In this document: positions 35,995 through 43,967 of the stretch, piece after piece | How positions within the stretch are numbered: the stretch's first letter is position 1 | Layout of the letters: each line of letters starts with the position of its first letter | NCBI GenBank assembly: GCA_002025645.1 | Contig: CP018783.1 | Coordinates: forward strand, 2,914,001-2,978,000 | From: Curtobacterium pusillum | GTDB lineage: Bacteria > Actinomycetota > Actinomycetes > Actinomycetales > Microbacteriaceae | Length of the DNA stretch: 64,000 nt | Reading direction: 5' to 3' | Notes under the pieces: generated by a model | The model's input: the letters and a program-made list of their open reading frames with translations, nothing else | Database searches by the model: none | Told to the model about the DNA's origin: nothing | Position numbers and translations under genes: made by a program

Positions 35995-36501
35995 ATGAAG
36001 CACACCACACGAAGTCGGCGCACCGTCCTGGCCGCCGCCGCGCTGCTCTGCGCGCTGCCCCTCGCCCTGTCGGCGTGCTCGTCGGCGTCGGAGGCGTCCT
36101 CGGCGAAGGACGCCACCGCCGGCGTCGGAGCCAGGTGGGGCGCCTGCATGCGGGACGCGGGGTTCGAGGTCGAGGACCCGAACGACGCGATGGTCGAGTC
36201 CGGCGTCATGCAGTCCCCGCCCGGCGCCGCGCAGGAGGAGTTCGAGCGCGCCGGTGCGCGGTGTGCGAAGGACGCCGGGGTGCGGGGGTCGAGCAAGGCC
36301 GACCAGCAGCAGTGGGAGCGGGAGAGCGCGAACGTCGCCTCCTGCATCCGGGAGAACGGCTACGAGGACCTCCCGGCCCAGCAGCCCGGTGTGCTCGACG
36401 TCACCGGCTACCCGCGTGCGCAGGAAGACGCCTTCCAGAAGGTGCTCCAGGACTGCAACGCCGAGTTCGCCCCCGACACCAAGACCCAGAACGTCGGCTG
36501 A
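35995..36501 (+). CDS. Lipoprotein with paired CMR/CIR motifs (paralog 1)
   Basis: 168 residues. The signal peptide ends in LALSACSS, a lipobox, so it is anchored to the outer face of the membrane. The mature part has an internal duplication: GACMRDAGFEVEDP...ARCAKDAG and SCIRENGYEDLP...QDCNAEF, four Cys in all. This C-M/I-R-x-x-G-[FY]-x-x-x-D/P pattern recurs in the next gene and in lipoproteins beside actinobacterial exporters. No enzymatic motif is seen. I recognise the motif but know no established function. It stands 47 bases after the kinase with no clear ribosome site. A role in sensing or handing substrate to the adaptor is speculation. Confidence 0.8.
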   Translation: MKHTTRSRRTVLAAAALLCALPLALSACSSASEASSAKDATAGVGARWGACMRDAGFEVEDPNDAMVESGVMQSPPGAAQEEFERAGARCAKDAGVRGSSKADQQQWERESANVASCIRENGYEDLPAQQPGVLDVTGYPRAQEDAFQKVLQDCNAEFAPDTKTQNVG

Positions 36502-36524
36502 GCCGCTCACCAGGAGGAATCACG

Positions 36525-37037
36525 ATGAAGAAGACCACCAACAACACCACCCGCCGCACCCGCTCGCTCGTGGCCGTCGCCGCAGCCGTCGTGCTGCTGC
36601 CCGGACTGCTCGCCGCGTGCTCGAGCGGGACGCCGAAGGCCGAGGACACCTCGGGCGCGAAGTCCGGAGCAGGGACCTCGCTGTCGGCGTGCATGCGCGG
36701 GAAGGGGTACGAGATGCCCGACCCGAAGCCGAACCAGACGCAACAGCTCGCCGCACCCGACGGCGTCGACCTGGACCAGTGGCGCGCTGACTTCGAGAAG
36801 TGCATGGGCGACACCGAGGGTGCCGGGGACGTCAAGGAGGCGAAGCCGATGCCGGGGATGGCGGAGAAGTCCGGCGAGGTCGCGAAGTGCATCCGCGACG
36901 GCGGCTTCTCGGACTACCCGGACGACCAGGCCGCGCAGTCGAAGTACCGAGCCGACGACCAGGACTCGTTCGAGGACGTCGCGCAGCGGTGCAGCGAGAA
37001 GGCCTGGGGCAACGGCGGAACGGTCGTGGAGAAGTGA
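36525..37037 (+). CDS. Lipoprotein with paired CMR/CIR motifs (paralog 2)
   Basis: 170 residues with signal peptide and lipobox LLAACSSG. The mature part repeats the scheme of paralog 1: SACMRGKGYEMPDP...EKCMGDT, then AKCIRDGGFSDYPDD...QRCSEKAW. The four Cys are conserved in order, and the spacing within each half (CMR..G....DP, then C about 40 residues on) is similar. Overall identity to paralog 1 looks modest, suggesting an old duplication with separate roles. AGGAGGAATCACG gives an excellent ribosome site at 36525. Its stop overlaps the GTG of the adaptor gene by 4 bases, tying it to the exporter. Function unknown. Confidence 0.82.
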   Translation: MKKTTNNTTRRTRSLVAVAAAVVLLPGLLAACSSGTPKAEDTSGAKSGAGTSLSACMRGKGYEMPDPKPNQTQQLAAPDGVDLDQWRADFEKCMGDTEGAGDVKEAKPMPGMAEKSGEVAKCIRDGGFSDYPDDQAAQSKYRADDQDSFEDVAQRCSEKAWGNGGTVVEK

Positions 37038-38122
37038 CCACGTGGACCCGGAAGCGGGCGACGGTCACGGGGGTCTGCCTGGTGGCGGCGCTCGCCGCGG
37101 GAGCGGGCACGTGGGCGATCGTCGACCCCTCGGTGCGGGCGTCGGCGTCGGCGTCGTCCTCGTCGTCCTCGTCTGACGGAGACGGTGCCGGCGGGGGTCG
37201 CGGTGGCTCCACGGGCCCGACCGCAACCGTCGACAAGGGCGACCTGACCGACTCGAAGGTGTTCGCCGGCACGCTCGGCTACGGCACCGCGAGCGGCGTC
37301 CCCGGAGCTGCACAGGGCACCCTGACGTGGCTGCCGAAGCCCGGGCAGGTCATCCGGAGCGACGAGTTCCTCTACGCCGTCGACGAGCGCGGGGTCCGGG
37401 CGATGCACGGGACCGTGCCGCTCTGGCGGTCGCTCGAGCGCGGACTGAAGGGCACCGACGTGCACCAGCTCAACCAGAACCTCGCCGCCCTCGGGTACGA
37501 CGTCTCGGTCGACGACACGTTCGGGCCGCGGACCCAGCGCGCCGTGAAGCAGTGGCAGAAGGACCGCGGGCACAAGGTCACCGGCGTCATCACGAGCGCG
37601 GACGTCGCGTTCGTCGACGGCGACGTCCGCGTGGCGTCGGTCACCGGCAAGCTCGGGCAGCCGGCGGGCGGCGACGTCCTCACGGTGACGAGCACGAAGC
37701 GGATCGTGACCGCGACGGTGTCGCAGCGTGAGGCCGAGCGCCTGGCGGTCGGCACGAAGGTGCGGGTCCGCATCAACGGCACCGGCGATGCCATGGTCGG
37801 CGAGGTCACCGACGTCCAGCCGAACACGGGCGAGGACGGCGGCTCGAAGGTCGACGTCTCGGTGTCGTTCGAAGCCGGGACGCGCCAACTGCCCGCGGCG
37901 GCGTCGGCACAGATCGACGCCGAGGGCACCACCGAGAAGGACGTGTTGTCCGTGCCGATCGCGGCGTTGGTCGCCGGCGACGGTGGGAAGTACAGCGTCG
38001 ACGTGGTGCAGCGGGACGGGACGACGAAGCGCGTTCGGGTGACGCCCGGGTTCATCGCGGACGGTCGGATCGCGATCACGGGTGGCGTGTCCGAGGGTGA
38101 CGAGGTCGTGGTGCCGGGATGA
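37034..38122 (+). CDS. Efflux adaptor (HlyD-like) with peptidoglycan-binding domain
   Basis: 362 residues from a GTG overlapping the lipoprotein stop. An N-terminal membrane anchor and a Ser/Gly-rich linker (SSSSSSSDGDGAGGGRGG) are followed by a barrel-like half. Next is a PG_binding_1 domain (SLERGLKGTDVHQLNQNLAALGYD...FGPRTQRAVKQWQKDRG, near 135-180), then the second barrel with VTATVSQREAERLAVGTKVRVRI and IPIAALV-like strands. Insertion of a peptidoglycan-binding domain into a membrane-fusion protein is typical of Gram-positive MacB-linked systems. It should link the ABC exporter encoded next to the cell wall. Its stop overlaps the ATPase ATG (ATGA). Confidence 0.88.
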   Translation: MTTWTRKRATVTGVCLVAALAAGAGTWAIVDPSVRASASASSSSSSSDGDGAGGGRGGSTGPTATVDKGDLTDSKVFAGTLGYGTASGVPGAAQGTLTWLPKPGQVIRSDEFLYAVDERGVRAMHGTVPLWRSLERGLKGTDVHQLNQNLAALGYDVSVDDTFGPRTQRAVKQWQKDRGHKVTGVITSADVAFVDGDVRVASVTGKLGQPAGGDVLTVTSTKRIVTATVSQREAERLAVGTKVRVRINGTGDAMVGEVTDVQPNTGEDGGSKVDVSVSFEAGTRQLPAAASAQIDAEGTTEKDVLSVPIAALVAGDGGKYSVDVVQRDGTTKRVRVTPGFIADGRIAITGGVSEGDEVVVPG

Positions 38123-38871
38123 CCGGGCTGGCTGGCGCCGGGGCGGTGGCGACCTCCGTCCTGCAGCTCCGGGACGTCACGAAGACCTACGGCGACGTCG
38201 GTGCGCTGCGCGGCGTGACGCTCGACGTCGCGCCCGGGGAGCTGCTGGCCGTGGTCGGGCCGTCCGGTTCGGGCAAGTCGACGATGCTCAACATCATCGG
38301 CACGCTCGACCGCCCGACCTCGGGCACCGTCACGATCGCCGGCAACGACGTCGACGCGATGTCCGACAACGACCTGTCGCAGCTGCGCGCGGACCACGTC
38401 GGGTTCGTGTTCCAGCACTTCCACCTGCAGGCCGGCGCGACGGCCGCCGAGAACGTCGCCGATGGCCTGCTCTACGCGGGGATCGCTCGTCGGGAACGGC
38501 ATCGACGTGCGGTCGCGGCGCTCGATCGGGTGGGCCTCGGCGGCCGCGTCGACCACCGGCCGAACGAACTGTCCGGTGGCGAGAAGCAGCGTGTGGCGAT
38601 CGCGCGGGCGATCGTCGGCGACCCGACGATCCTGCTCGCCGACGAGCCGACCGGGGCACTGGACTCGGCGTCGGGCGCCGCGATCCTCGACCTGCTCCGC
38701 GAACTGAACCGGAGCGGGACGACCGTGCTGGTCATCACGCACGACCTCGCGCTGGCCGCGTCGCTGCCGCGTCGGGTCCGGATGCGGGACGGCCTCGTCG
38801 AGGATGACTCCTTGTCGTCCGGTGACGTCGATGCCGCTTCGCTCGCGCTCGCGATCCGGGGTGCACGGTGA
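38119..38871 (+). CDS. MacB/LolD-type ABC exporter ATPase
   Basis: 250 residues with all ABC motifs: Walker A GPSGSGKST at 47-55, Q-loop VFQHFHL, signature LSGGEKQRVAIARA near 153, Walker B ILLADEPTGALD and switch His in VITHDL. The FQxFxL and GALD strings place it in the MacB/LolD/FtsE-like group that energises peptide, lipoprotein or antibiotic export. It overlaps both neighbours by 4 bases, and works with the permease that starts at 38868 and the adaptor before it. Confidence 0.95.
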   Translation: MTGLAGAGAVATSVLQLRDVTKTYGDVGALRGVTLDVAPGELLAVVGPSGSGKSTMLNIIGTLDRPTSGTVTIAGNDVDAMSDNDLSQLRADHVGFVFQHFHLQAGATAAENVADGLLYAGIARRERHRRAVAALDRVGLGGRVDHRPNELSGGEKQRVAIARAIVGDPTILLADEPTGALDSASGAAILDLLRELNRSGTTVLVITHDLALAASLPRRVRMRDGLVEDDSLSSGDVDAASLALAIRGAR

Positions 38872-40055
38872 GCGGCCGGGGGCGGGTCGGTCCCGCCGAC
38901 CTGCTCCGGCTCGGCGTCTTCGGGCTCCGGACCCGTCCGGGCCGTGTCGTCCTGTCCGCACTCGGGATCGCGATCGGCATCGCCGCGATGATCGCCGTCG
39001 TCGGGATCTCGTCGTCGAGCAAGGCGAAGGTCGACCAGGTCCTCGGCGCGCTCGGCACGAACGTCCTCACCGCCACACAGCCACAGGGGTTCGGTGAGCC
39101 GCAGCCCCTGCCCTCGACGGCGCTCGAGTCGGTGCTCCGGCAGGACGCCGTGCAGAGTGCTGCCGCGGTCGGGACGGTGCCGGACGCCGCGGTGTACCGG
39201 AACGAGTTCGTCCCGACACCGGAGACGAAGGGCATCGGTGTGATGGCCGCGTGGGGCGACGTCCCGAAGGTGCTCGGCGGGAAGCTGACGTCCGGTCGGT
39301 GGCTGGACTCGTCCGCGGATGCGCCGCCCCAGGTCGTCCTCGGCGCGGACGCCGCCGAGGCCCTGGGCATCGACCGGGTCCGCCCGGACTCCCGCGTGTG
39401 GATGGGCGGCCAGTGGGTGCAGGTCGTGGGGATCCTCGGGACGATCCAGCTCGCCGACGACCTCGACAACCAGGTGTTCGTGCCCCGGGGGCTCGCAGCC
39501 GACCTCGGCTTCGACGGGTCGCCGACCGCGGTCTACACCCGCGTGGACCCGTCGCGCGTCGAGGAGTCGCGGGACGTCCTCGCCGGCGCGATCCGGCCGG
39601 GTTCGCCGCAGGACGTCGGTGTCACCCGCCCGTCGGACGCGCTCGCCGCGAAGGACGCCACGGACGAGTCGTTCACCGGGCTGCTCGTCGGCATCGGCGG
39701 GGTGGCGCTGCTCGTCGGTGGCATCGGCGTCGCGAACACGATGGTGATCACGGTGCTCGAACGTCGGGCGGAGGTCGGGGTGCGACGTGCCCTCGGCGCC
39801 CGGCGGCGGAACATCCGTGATCAGTTCCTGGTCGAGTCGCTGCTGTTGTCGTTCCTCGGTGGGGTGGCCGGCGTGGTGATCGGGCTCGGCGTGACGATCG
39901 TGTTCGCGATCGGGCAGGGGTGGCCGATCGCGATCCCCGTCTGGGCGGTGGCCGGAGGCCTCGGAGCGACCGTCGTGATCGGTGGCGTGTCCGGGCTGTA
40001 CCCGGCGGCGCGCGCAGCGCGCATCCCGCCGACGTCGGCGCTGGCCGCCGTGTAG
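38868..40055 (+). CDS. MacB-like ABC exporter permease
   Basis: 395 residues from a GTG overlapping the ATPase stop. It has one N-terminal helix (VVLSALGIAIGIAAMIAVVGIS), a large extracytoplasmic domain (about 50-260; MacB-periplasmic core type), then three C-terminal FtsX-like helices (GIGGVALLVGGIGVANTM, FLGGVAGVVIGLGVTIVF, AVAGGLGATVVIGGVSGLYPA). LERRAEVGVRRALGARRRNI is the conserved MacB cytoplasmic coupling loop. It completes a type VII ABC (mechanotransmission) exporter. The cluster is followed by a hairpin of the dispersed family at 40133. Confidence 0.93.
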   Translation: MSGRGRVGPADLLRLGVFGLRTRPGRVVLSALGIAIGIAAMIAVVGISSSSKAKVDQVLGALGTNVLTATQPQGFGEPQPLPSTALESVLRQDAVQSAAAVGTVPDAAVYRNEFVPTPETKGIGVMAAWGDVPKVLGGKLTSGRWLDSSADAPPQVVLGADAAEALGIDRVRPDSRVWMGGQWVQVVGILGTIQLADDLDNQVFVPRGLAADLGFDGSPTAVYTRVDPSRVEESRDVLAGAIRPGSPQDVGVTRPSDALAAKDATDESFTGLLVGIGGVALLVGGIGVANTMVITVLERRAEVGVRRALGARRRNIRDQFLVESLLLSFLGGVAGVVIGLGVTIVFAIGQGWPIAIPVWAVAGGLGATVVIGGVSGLYPAARAARIPPTSALAAV

Positions 40056-40132
40056 GTGCGCGCCGTGGCGACGACTGCGCGCGGTGGAGCGTGGGCAGTC
40101 GTCGTTGCGGTGCGCAGGCGCAGTGGGGGTGA

Positions 40133-40185
40133 CCGCCGGGAGGCGCGGTGCCGGTCTCGCGGACCAGCACCGCGCCTCCAGGCGG
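40133..40185. repeat. Hairpin of the GCCTCCAG family after the ABC exporter
   Basis: Arms of about 25 bases (CCGCCGGGAGGCGCGGTGCC... and ...CAGCACCGCGCCTCCAGGCG) with two mismatches. Probably terminates the exporter operon. Confidence 0.75.
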
Positions 40186-40221
40186 TTGCGTCGTGAGCGG
40201 ATTCCGAGGGCGGAATCATGC

Positions 40222-40235
40222 CTGGTCATGACCAG
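40222..40235. promoter_or_regulatory. DasR-like palindrome upstream of the sugar ABC operon
   Basis: CTGGTCATGACCAG is a perfect 14-base palindrome with TGGTC-N2-GACCA arms, as in the dre site of the GntR regulator DasR (TGGTCTAGACCA core in Streptomyces). DasR controls GlcNAc and chito-oligosaccharide uptake. No dasR gene is in the window. Confidence 0.5.
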
Positions 40236-40370
40236 TCATGTCAAGGGTCGCAACCGATCCGTTCACCATCCGTGATCCCCCGGAAACATGCGGATCACGA
40301 GTGTCCACAGGCTCGCACTTCATGGTTGACAACCCTGCGCGATGGGGCTTCACTGTCCAATACGCAACGT

Positions 40371-40383
40371 CCTTTCATAAAGG
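40371..40383. promoter_or_regulatory. Palindrome CCTTTCATAAAGG, possible repressor site
   Basis: 13-base palindrome (5-base arms around CAT) 19 bases before the substrate-binding protein start. The string CTTTC(A/G)TAA also occurs between the hexosaminidase and ROK regulator genes (49816-49824), so the ROK protein is a candidate binder. Confidence 0.4.
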
Positions 40384-40402
40384 TCGGACAAAGGGAGTCA
40401 AC

Positions 40403-41728
40403 GTGACACGCACGCGTTTCGCCGCACTCGGTGCGCTCGCCCTCGCAGGCGCGCTCGCCCTCACCGGGTGCTCCGCCGGAAGCAACGGTGCTTCCGACGG
40501 CGGCACGAAGTCCATCGGCACACCCGATGGCAAGGGCAAGACCATCACCGTCTGGATCATGAACGGCGACCTCAGCCCGAAGATCCTCGACGTCGCCGAG
40601 AAGCAGTTCACCAAGGCCACCGGGGCCAAGGTGAAGCTGCAGCTCCAGCAGTGGGACGGCATCACGACGAAGCTCACCACGGCGCTCGCCCAGAAGGACG
40701 CGCCGGACGTGGTGGACCTCGGCAACACGCAGGTTCCCGTCTACGCCGCGACGGGTGGTCTGATGGACCTCTCGCCGTACAAGAAGGAACTGGCCGACGG
40801 GCAGACGTGGCTGTCCGGGCTCGAGGGTCCGGCGACCGTCGACGGCAAGCTCTACGGCGCCCCGCTCTTCGCCGGCAACCGCGCGGTGATCTACAACAAG
40901 AAGACCTGGGCAGACGCCGGCGTCACCGACGTCCCGAAGTCGTACGACGAGCTCACCGCCGACCTCGACAAGGTCAAGGCGAAGAACCCGCAGGCGGACT
41001 TCTCGGCGTTCTACATGCCCGGGCAGTACTGGTACGGCGGCCTGCAGTGGGTGTGGGACGCCGGTGGGCAGATCGCGACCGAGGAGGACGGCAAGTGGAA
41101 GGGTGCGATCGACTCGGCCGACGCCGTCAAGGGCCTGACCGCGTGGAAGGACTTCCAGAACACCTACTCGGCGAAGTCCACGCAGGACATCAACACGGAC
41201 AAGCCGGCCGAGTCGGACGTCTTCGCCCAGGGCAACACCTCGGCGATCCTCGGTTCGGCGTGGGAGATCGGCTCGATCACCACGGCGAAGCCCGAGCTGA
41301 AGGACCAGATCGGCACGTTTGCGATGCCGTCCCAGACCGAGGGCAAGACCCAGCCCGTCTTCCTCGGCGGGTCTGACCTCGGCATCCCGTCGAAGTCGGC
41401 GAACCAGGACCTGGCGCTGTACTACATGAAGATCCTCACCTCGAAGAAGTTCCAGCAGGACCAGGTCTTCGGGGTCGACGGGTGGGAGCCGAACTCCACG
41501 CAGCTGCTCGACGCGGTGGCCGGTGACGTGGACGAACTCCACAAGCCGTACTTCGCAGCGGCGTCCACCAGCCGTCCGACGCCGGCGGCACCGGGGTGGG
41601 CGACGATCGAGGGTGACTCGACGTTCCAGACGATGTTCGCGGACGTCGCCACGGGTCGGAAGTCGCCGGAGGACGCCGCGAAGGGCTTCACGGAGCACCT
41701 CACGACCGCGCTCAACGCGCAGCAGTAG
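40403..41728 (+). CDS. Sugar ABC transporter substrate-binding lipoprotein
   Basis: 441 residues from a GTG after AAAGGGAG. The lipobox ALTGCS near residue 24 marks a lipoprotein. The mature protein is a family 1 extracellular solute-binding protein: ITVWIMNGDLSPKILDVAEKQF, then KVKLQLQQWDGITTKLTTALAQKDAPDVVDLGNT, GGLMDLSPY and YNKKTWADAG (read as separate segments). It captures an oligosaccharide outside the cell and hands it to the two permeases that follow. No ATPase is encoded here, as is usual in Actinobacteria where a shared MsiK serves many importers. Nearby hexosaminidase and the DasR-like operator suggest GlcNAc oligomers as ligand (inference). Confidence 0.93.
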   Translation: MTRTRFAALGALALAGALALTGCSAGSNGASDGGTKSIGTPDGKGKTITVWIMNGDLSPKILDVAEKQFTKATGAKVKLQLQQWDGITTKLTTALAQKDAPDVVDLGNTQVPVYAATGGLMDLSPYKKELADGQTWLSGLEGPATVDGKLYGAPLFAGNRAVIYNKKTWADAGVTDVPKSYDELTADLDKVKAKNPQADFSAFYMPGQYWYGGLQWVWDAGGQIATEEDGKWKGAIDSADAVKGLTAWKDFQNTYSAKSTQDINTDKPAESDVFAQGNTSAILGSAWEIGSITTAKPELKDQIGTFAMPSQTEGKTQPVFLGGSDLGIPSKSANQDLALYYMKILTSKKFQQDQVFGVDGWEPNSTQLLDAVAGDVDELHKPYFAAASTSRPTPAAPGWATIEGDSTFQTMFADVATGRKSPEDAAKGFTEHLTTALNAQQ

Positions 41729-41731
41729 TCG

Positions 41732-42772
41732 ATGACCTCCACTGCAGAGCGGGTCCCCGGTTCGGCGCAGGCCGAGCCGGGGACCCGGCACGGTCCCGCC
41801 GGCCGGGGTGCCGGTGGCGGTCGGCGAACGGTGCCGGGTGGCGGTCGGGGCTCCGGACGGGGTCCAGGTCGTCGGTCGGTGACGTCGTCGCGCGCGCCGC
41901 TCGTGCTGCTCGCCCCCGCCGCGCTGCTGCTCCTCGCGCTCGTCGTCTACCCGTTGGTCCGCCTCCTGGTGATCTCGTTCCAGGACTACGGCCTCCGGGC
42001 GATCTTCACCGGGCGGGCCGGGTTCGCTGGCTTCTCGAACTACACGAACGTCCTCACCGACGCGAGCTTCTGGCCGGTCATCCTCCGGACCGTGCTCGTC
42101 ACCGGCGCCATGGTCGTCGGGACGATCGGCATCGGCATGGCGGTGTCGCAGATGCTCACGCGACTCGGCGTCGTGATGCGCACCGTCGTCAGCGTCGTGC
42201 TCGTACTGGCGTGGGCGATGCCGAACGTCGCGTCGAGCCTGGTGTGGCAGTGGCTCTTCCAGCCCTTCTACGGCGTGCTCAACTGGCTCATCACGCAGCT
42301 CGGGGTGTTCGGCGACCACACGCAGGACAACTGGGCGTCGAGCCCCGGCCAGGCCCTCACCATCGTGCTGACGCTCGTCATCTGGCAAGCGGTGCCGTTC
42401 GTCGCGCTGACGCTCTACGCCGCGCAGTCGCAGATCGCGCCGGAGTACTACGAAGCCGGAGCCCTCGACGGTGCCTCGGCGTGGTCGATGTACCGGGCGA
42501 TCACGCTGCCGGCACTCGTCCCGACGCTGTTGCTCGTGACGATCCTGTCGGTGATCTGGGACTTCAACGTCTTCAACCAGATCTGGCTGCTCACCAAGGG
42601 CGGTCCGGAGGACACCACGCTCACCCTCGGCATCTGGACGTTCGTGAAGTCGTTCGTGTCGAACGCGTACGGGCAGGGCGCCGCGATCGCCGTCATCTCG
42701 ACGCTGATCCTCGGGGCGCTGACGAGCTACTACATCCGCCGGCTCGTCCGGAGCGGGGAGGAAGACCTGTGA
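41732..42772 (+). CDS. Sugar ABC transporter permease 1 (MalF-like)
   Basis: 346 residues. An unusual 50-residue Gly/Arg/Pro-rich cytoplasmic leader precedes six membrane helices. The coupling motif EAGALDGASAWSMYRAITLPALVPT near residue 245 is the EAA loop of binding-protein-dependent permeases (read here in two parts). NYTNVLTD and FNQIWLLTKGGPEDTT are typical of carbohydrate (CUT1) MalF-type subunits. It starts 3 bases after the binding-protein stop and overlaps the next gene by 4 bases. An internal start nearer the first helix is possible given the odd leader. Confidence 0.92.
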   Translation: MTSTAERVPGSAQAEPGTRHGPAGRGAGGGRRTVPGGGRGSGRGPGRRSVTSSRAPLVLLAPAALLLLALVVYPLVRLLVISFQDYGLRAIFTGRAGFAGFSNYTNVLTDASFWPVILRTVLVTGAMVVGTIGIGMAVSQMLTRLGVVMRTVVSVVLVLAWAMPNVASSLVWQWLFQPFYGVLNWLITQLGVFGDHTQDNWASSPGQALTIVLTLVIWQAVPFVALTLYAAQSQIAPEYYEAGALDGASAWSMYRAITLPALVPTLLLVTILSVIWDFNVFNQIWLLTKGGPEDTTLTLGIWTFVKSFVSNAYGQGAAIAVISTLILGALTSYYIRRLVRSGEEDL

Positions 42773-43662
42773 CCGCACCGACCGTCACCCCGACGACGTC
42801 CGCGTCCGTGCCGGCTCCGGCCCCGGCCGCACGTCGTCGGAAGCGCAAGCCGCGCGTGCTCGTCAACGTGGTCGCCGTCGTGTTCTGCCTGATCTGGGTG
42901 TTCCCGATCTACTGGATGGTGAACACCGCGTTCAAGCCCGCCGACGAGGTCACGACGCTCACCCCGATCTGGCTCCCGCTGCGGCCGACGCTCGAGAACT
43001 TCACGCGGGCGCTCACCCAGGACGGGTTCCTCGTGTACCTGCGGAACTCCGCGATCGTCGTGGTGGCTGCCGTGCTGCTGTCGATCGTCGTCGGGTTCCT
43101 GGCGTCCGCGGCGCTCTCGCGGTTCCGGTTCCGGGGGCGTCGGGCGATCCTCGTGGCGATCCTCTTCGTCCAGATGATCCCGTCCGGGGCCCTGCTCATC
43201 CCGCTGTTCCTGTCGTTCCAGACCCTCGGGCTGCTCAACAGCTACATCGGGCTGATCCTGGCGTACGTCGCGAGCGTGCTGCCCTTCTCGATCTGGGTCA
43301 TGCGGGGGTTCTTCGTCGCCGTCCCGGTCGAGATCGAGGAAGCGGCGAAGGTCGACGGTGCCGGCACGTTCCGGATCCTGTGGAGCGTGCTGTTCCCGCT
43401 GGTGATGCCTGGCGTCATCGCGACGAGTGTGTTCGCGTTCATCGCGGCGTGGAACGACTACCTGACCGCGTACGTGATGCTCAAGGACCAGGGGATGTAC
43501 ACGCTGCCCGTGTGGCTCGCCGGGTTCTCCACGAACAAGGGGACCGACTTCGGCGGACTGATGGCGGCGTCGGTGCTGTTCTCGATCCCGGTCGTGGTGT
43601 TCTTCCTGATCGTGCAGCGGCGACTGGTCAGCGGCATGACCGCGGGGGCCGTCAAGGGCTGA
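42769..43662 (+). CDS. Sugar ABC transporter permease 2 (MalG-like)
   Basis: 297 residues from a GTG overlapping permease 1 (GTGA). Six helices; WMVNTAFKPADEV after the first helix, and the EAA loop EEAAKVDGAGTFRILWSVLFPLVMPG near 185 (read in two parts), are MalG/CUT1 hallmarks, as is AAWNDYLTAYVML. With permease 1 it forms the import channel for the sugar bound by the 40403 lipoprotein. A hairpin terminator follows at 43678. Confidence 0.94.
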   Translation: MTAPTVTPTTSASVPAPAPAARRRKRKPRVLVNVVAVVFCLIWVFPIYWMVNTAFKPADEVTTLTPIWLPLRPTLENFTRALTQDGFLVYLRNSAIVVVAAVLLSIVVGFLASAALSRFRFRGRRAILVAILFVQMIPSGALLIPLFLSFQTLGLLNSYIGLILAYVASVLPFSIWVMRGFFVAVPVEIEEAAKVDGAGTFRILWSVLFPLVMPGVIATSVFAFIAAWNDYLTAYVMLKDQGMYTLPVWLAGFSTNKGTDFGGLMAASVLFSIPVVVFFLIVQRRLVSGMTAGAVKG

Positions 43663-43677
43663 CCCGTTCGGCGTCCG

Positions 43678-43710
43678 ACGCCCCGACCCGCTCCGGTGGG
43701 CCGGGGCGTC
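43678..43710 (+). terminator. Terminator of the sugar ABC operon
   Basis: GACGCCCCG and CGGGGCGTC arms (9 bases, perfect) enclosing further C-rich/G-rich pairing; 15 bases after the stop codon. Confidence 0.75.
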
Positions 43711-43874
43711 GTCGTGTGCGGGCGGGGTGCGCAGGGTGTGCGGGGTGGGAGTGGTGCGCTCGGGGTCGCACAACACGCCGCGCGTCGGTCGCCGAGGTCG
43801 CACGACGTGCCGTTGGCGCGTCCTCTGGGCGACATTTCGTGCGACCTCGCGCGGGCGCGGCAGACCGGCGCGCC

Positions 43875-43925
43875 TGCGTTCGTGTTGGTTTCGGTACGGA
43901 ACGGTTGCGTTCGTGTGGACTTCGG
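43875..43925 (+). promoter_or_regulatory. Direct repeats, candidate FruR operators
   Basis: TGCGTTCGTGTTGGTTTCGG (43875-43894) and TGCGTTCGTGTGGACTTCGG (43906-43925) match at 17 of 20 positions and start 31 bases apart, three helical turns. DeoR-family regulators often bind spaced direct repeats. Confidence 0.55.
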
Positions 43926-43934
43926 ACGTACAGT
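43905..43934 (+). promoter_or_regulatory. Promoter of fruR-fruK-fruA
   Basis: TTGCGT (43905-43910), 18-base spacer, TACAGT (43929-43934), 34 bases before the fruR start. The second direct repeat covers the -35 and part of the spacer, consistent with autoregulation. Confidence 0.55.
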
Positions 43935-43967
43935 TCTCGAAACCCACGGGAACGAAGGAGTTCGGGC

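Larger units (their letters stand above)
40056..40402. other. Non-coding gap before the sugar ABC operon
   Basis: No gene is supported in this 347-base gap. In order it holds an inverted repeat CGACGACTGC/GCAGTCGTCG (40069-40104), a dispersed-family hairpin (40133-40185), and a DasR-like palindrome (40222-40235). A -35-like TTGACA follows at 40326-40331 without an obvious -10 at 17-18 bases. Then come the palindrome CCTTTCATAAAGG (40371-40383) and the ribosome site AAAGGGAG. Confidence 0.7.
43663..43967. other. Non-coding gap before the fructose operon
   Basis: No gene supported in this 305-base gap. It holds the importer terminator (43678-43710), an inverted repeat CGAGGTCGCACGA/TCGTGCGACCTCG (43793-43805 and 43837-43849, 31-base loop) with a third GGTCGCAC copy near 43765, direct repeats at 43875 and 43906, and the fruR promoter. 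Confidence 0.7.
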
